Assembly (NCBI RefSeq): GCF_029223865.1
Contig: NZ_CP119520.1
Coordinates: 3,038,001-3,102,000, forward strand
Source of the DNA: Telluria mixta
GTDB taxonomy: Bacteria > Pseudomonadota > Gammaproteobacteria > Burkholderiales > Burkholderiaceae_D
Length of the DNA stretch: 64,000 nt
Reading direction: 5' to 3'
The notes beneath the pieces are model-generated. The model searched no databases. It had not been told where the DNA came from and saw only the letters and a list, made by a program, of their open reading frames with translations. Made by a program: the position numbers and the translations under genes. Positions 61,666-64,000 of this stretch are shown here, in pieces; position 1 is the first letter of the stretch, and the number at the start of each line of letters is the position of its first letter.

Positions 61666-63252
61666 ATGAAGCCTCTCTTCAAAAACCTCCTGGCCACATT
61701 GTCTCTGTGCCTGCCCCTGCTGGCCAACGCCGCCCTCGACCCGGCACTGCTGCAGCCGCTCGCCGGCGACGACCCCGACGCCCGTGTCGCCGCCGTGGCC
61801 CGCATCGCCGCCACGGGCGGCAGCGACGCACGCCAGGTGCTGCAGGCGCTGCTCGACGACGCCCTGGTCGCGACGCCGGCCGGCCAGGTCCTGATCGTCC
61901 GCGACGACCAGGCCATCGACGCCGCCACCGGCAAGGCGCTGCCCGTGCCCGACGGGGCGGACGGCGTCGTCGTCAACAACCGCCTGCGCGGCGCCGTGCA
62001 GGCCGCGCTGTCCGGCCTGGCGCTGCTCGCGCCGGCGCGCGACGAACGGCTGGCGGCCGTACACTCCCTGCAGGCGCAGGACGCCGACCCGGCCCAGGCC
62101 CCGCTGCTGCGCCAGGCACTCGCGCGCGAGACCGACACGGACATCAAGGCGCAGCTCGCGCAGCTGGTCGCGCGCGCCGACCTGGAGTCGTCCGATCCGG
62201 CCACGCGCCTCGCCGCCGTGACCGCGCTGGCGGACAGCGGCGACGCAGCGCTGCGTCCGCAATTGCAGGCGATGCTGACGGAGGAGCCGGACGCCGCGCT
62301 GCGCGCCGCCGCGGGCGCGACCCTGCGCGCGATCGACGGCCGCGTCGCCCGCAACGAGGTGATCGGCAACCTGTTCTACGGCGTCTCGCTGGGCAGCGTG
62401 CTGCTGCTGGCGGCGCTGGGCCTGGCCATCACGTTCGGCCTGATGGGCATCATCAACATGGCGCACGGCGAGCTCCTGATGATCGGCGCGTACACGACCT
62501 ATGTGTGCCAGTCGCTGTTCCGCCACTACCTGCCCGGCGCGGCCGACTGGTACCTGGTGGCCGCGCTGCCGGCCGCGTTTCTCGTCGCGTTTGCCGTCGG
62601 CGTCGTGCTGGAGCGCAGCGTGATCCGCTGGCTCTACGGCCGCCCGCTGGAGACGCTGCTGGCCACATGGGGCATCAGCCTGATGCTCATGCAGGCCGTG
62701 CGCACCGTGTTCGGCGCGCAGAACGTCGAGGTGGCGAATCCGGCGTGGATGTCGGGTGGCGTCACCGTGCTCGGGTCGCTCGTGCTGCCGTACAACCGCA
62801 TCGCCATCATCGTCTTCGCCGCGCTCGTCGTGGCGGCCGTGTGGCTCGTGCTGAACAGGACGCGCCTCGGCCTGTTCGTGCGCGCCGTGATGCAGAACCG
62901 GCGCATGGCCGATTGCGTGGGCGTACCCACCGGACGCATCGACATGATGACGTTCGGCCTCGGCTCCGGCATCGCGGGCCTCGGCGGCGTCGCGCTGTCG
63001 CAGCTGGGGAACGTCGGACCGGACCTCGGCCAGTCGTACATCGTCGATTCGTTCATGGTCGTCGTGCTGGGCGGTGTGGGCCAGCTGGCGGGGACGGTGC
63101 TCGGCGCATTGGGCCTCGGTGAGATCAACAAGTTCCTGGAGCCGGTCGCGGGCGCCGTCATGGCCAAGATTTGCATCCTCGTCGTCATCATCGTGTTCAT
63201 CCAGCGCCGGCCGCAGGGCCTGTTCGCGCTGAAGGGAAGGAGCGTCGAATGA
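61666..63252 (+). CDS. urtB: Urea ABC transporter permease UrtB
   Basis: The 528-residue protein has a signal-like start (MKPLFKNLLATLSLCLPLLANA) and a periplasmic Ala-rich HEAT-like extension (PLAGDDPDARVAAVARIAATGG and further repeats). The LivH-type permease follows from about residue 230 (GVSLGSVLLLAALGLAITFGLMGIINMAHGELLMIGAY; FMVVVLGGVGQLAGTVLGALGLGE). This extended UrtB form is known from Proteobacteria. It forms the channel with UrtC. Its stop overlaps the urtC start as ATGA. Confidence 0.95.
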   Translation: MKPLFKNLLATLSLCLPLLANAALDPALLQPLAGDDPDARVAAVARIAATGGSDARQVLQALLDDALVATPAGQVLIVRDDQAIDAATGKALPVPDGADGVVVNNRLRGAVQAALSGLALLAPARDERLAAVHSLQAQDADPAQAPLLRQALARETDTDIKAQLAQLVARADLESSDPATRLAAVTALADSGDAALRPQLQAMLTEEPDAALRAAAGATLRAIDGRVARNEVIGNLFYGVSLGSVLLLAALGLAITFGLMGIINMAHGELLMIGAYTTYVCQSLFRHYLPGAADWYLVAALPAAFLVAFAVGVVLERSVIRWLYGRPLETLLATWGISLMLMQAVRTVFGAQNVEVANPAWMSGGVTVLGSLVLPYNRIAIIVFAALVVAAVWLVLNRTRLGLFVRAVMQNRRMADCVGVPTGRIDMMTFGLGSGIAGLGGVALSQLGNVGPDLGQSYIVDSFMVVVLGGVGQLAGTVLGALGLGEINKFLEPVAGAVMAKICILVVIIVFIQRRPQGLFALKGRSVE

Positions 63253-64000
63253 ATCGCACGTCATCCCTGTTCTCGCGCCGCGCGTGGGCAGTCCTCGCCG
63301 CGTGCACGCTGGCGGCGGCGCTGCTGCCGGTGCTGCACCTGGCGTTCCCGGACGGCCATCCGCTGCACGTCTCCGGCTACGCGGTCGGCCTCGTCGGGAA
63401 GTTCATGTGCTACGCGCTGGCGGCGCTGGCGCTGGACCTCGTGTGGGGCTACACCGGCATCCTGTCGCTGGGTCACGGCCTGTTCTTCGCGCTGGGCGCC
63501 TACGCGCACGGCATGTACCTGATGCGCGCCATCGGCCGCGACGGCAGCTACGGCAGCGTGCTGCCCGACTTCATGGTCTTCCTGGACTGGAAGGACTACC
63601 CGTGGTACTGGGCGTTCACGGATCACTTCTGGTATTGCATGCTGCTCGTCGTGCTGGTGCCGGGCCTCGTCGCTTTCGTGTTCGGCTGGTTCGCATTCCG
63701 CTCGCGCATCAAGGGCGTGTACTTCTCGATCATCACGCAGGCGCTGACATACGCCGCGATGCTGCTGTTCTTCCGCAACGACACGGGCTTCGGCGGCAAC
63801 AACGGCTTCACCGACTTCCGGCGCATCCTCGGCCAGTCGATCACAGCGCCCGGCACACGCGTCGCGCTGTATCTCGCCACGCTGGCGCTGCTCGTCGGCG
63901 CGCTGCTGCTGTGCCGCTGGATCGTGCGCTCGAAGCTGGGCCGCGTGCTGCAGGGCGTGCGCGACGCGGAATCGCGCCTGATGTTCATCGGCTACGACCC
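63249..64000 (+). CDS. urtC: Urea ABC transporter permease UrtC (partial, runs off right edge)
   Basis: The first 250 residues are present: MNRTSSLFSRRAWAVLAACTL, LVWGYTGILSLGHGLFFALGAYAHGMYLM and DFMVFLDWKDYPWYWAFTD, all typical of UrtC. It is the LivM-type second permease of the urea transporter. The remaining C-terminus and, presumably, urtDE lie beyond the window. Confidence 0.95.
   Translation, partial: MNRTSSLFSRRAWAVLAACTLAAALLPVLHLAFPDGHPLHVSGYAVGLVGKFMCYALAALALDLVWGYTGILSLGHGLFFALGAYAHGMYLMRAIGRDGSYGSVLPDFMVFLDWKDYPWYWAFTDHFWYCMLLVVLVPGLVAFVFGWFAFRSRIKGVYFSIITQALTYAAMLLFFRNDTGFGGNNGFTDFRRILGQSITAPGTRVALYLATLALLVGALLLCRWIVRSKLGRVLQGVRDAESRLMFIGYD

Overview
The window is high-GC DNA from a betaproteobacterium, most likely an Oxalobacteraceae member close to Massilia. 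This rests on the housekeeping order rng-maf-rlmH-rsfS-nadD-hemF with purD-yebC nearby, two PEP-CTERM proteins, a full urea transporter (urt) operon, and protein sequences of betaproteobacterial type. I could run no searches, so the genus is an inference. Genes are dense and mostly in operons, many joined by 4-base ATGA overlaps.

Region by region. (1) 1-8.8 kb: a partial acyl-CoA synthetase (minus) diverges from a compact operon. That operon encodes a two-subunit NAD-dependent formate dehydrogenase (fused NuoE/NuoF-like beta subunit, then alpha), the sulfurtransferase FdhD, and a tungstate ABC transporter (permease, ATPase, binding protein). Together they read as one tungsten-dependent formate oxidation module. 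(2) 8.8-10.9 kb: a small exported-protein gene cut in two by an IS607-like element. The element has a complete TnpB nuclease but only the DNA-binding stub of its TnpA recombinase. The insertion can be reconstructed to within 2 bases. (3) 11-17.3 kb (minus): a frameshifted glycosyltransferase-9 gene, then rng, maf, rlmH, rsfS (long Lys/Ala tail), nadD and hemF. (4) 17.3-21.3 kb: a GH74 xyloglucanase-like lipoprotein, a PEP-CTERM protein, a paired palindromic repeat and a GIY-YIG protein. These sit between hemF and purD, which are usually close together in relatives. (5) 21.3-24.2 kb (minus): purD, yebC and a DUF2182 membrane protein.

(6) 24.3-31.5 kb (mostly plus): an EamA transporter, mgsA, a quinone oxidoreductase, a 48-residue membrane peptide, a DUF4136 lipoprotein (minus), pepN and fbp. 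(7) 31.7-35.8 kb: tRNA-Thr(CGT), an MBOAT/SGNH pair for O-acylation of an exported glycan, and a Ser/Gly-rich DUF883-like protein. (8) 35.8-41.1 kb (minus): a PEP-CTERM protein and a DUF3147/RND efflux operon. (9) 41.2-44 kb: a DUF1800/DUF1501 pair. (10) 44.2-52.3 kb (minus): two tandem M1 metallopeptidase paralogs with a terminator-like hairpin between them, a DUF6702 protein, a TonB-dependent receptor and a 2OG-Fe oxygenase. An array of five CGGACA boxes lies upstream. (11) 52.6-59 kb: a diguanylate cyclase, an alpha-amylase, an NmrA-like protein, a HipA/HipB toxin-antitoxin pair and a PhyH-type dioxygenase. (12) 59.1-64 kb: a porin followed by urtA, urtB and partial urtC, with another palindromic-repeat pair between urtA and urtB.

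Mobile or repetitive DNA is limited to the IS607-like element and three copies of a roughly 120-base paired REP unit. I saw no CRISPR array, rRNA, phage or integrase. The strongest candidates for a second look are the TnpB element, whose guide-RNA region would overlap its own gene end; the tungstate-linked formate dehydrogenase operon; and the M1-M1-DUF6702-receptor operon.
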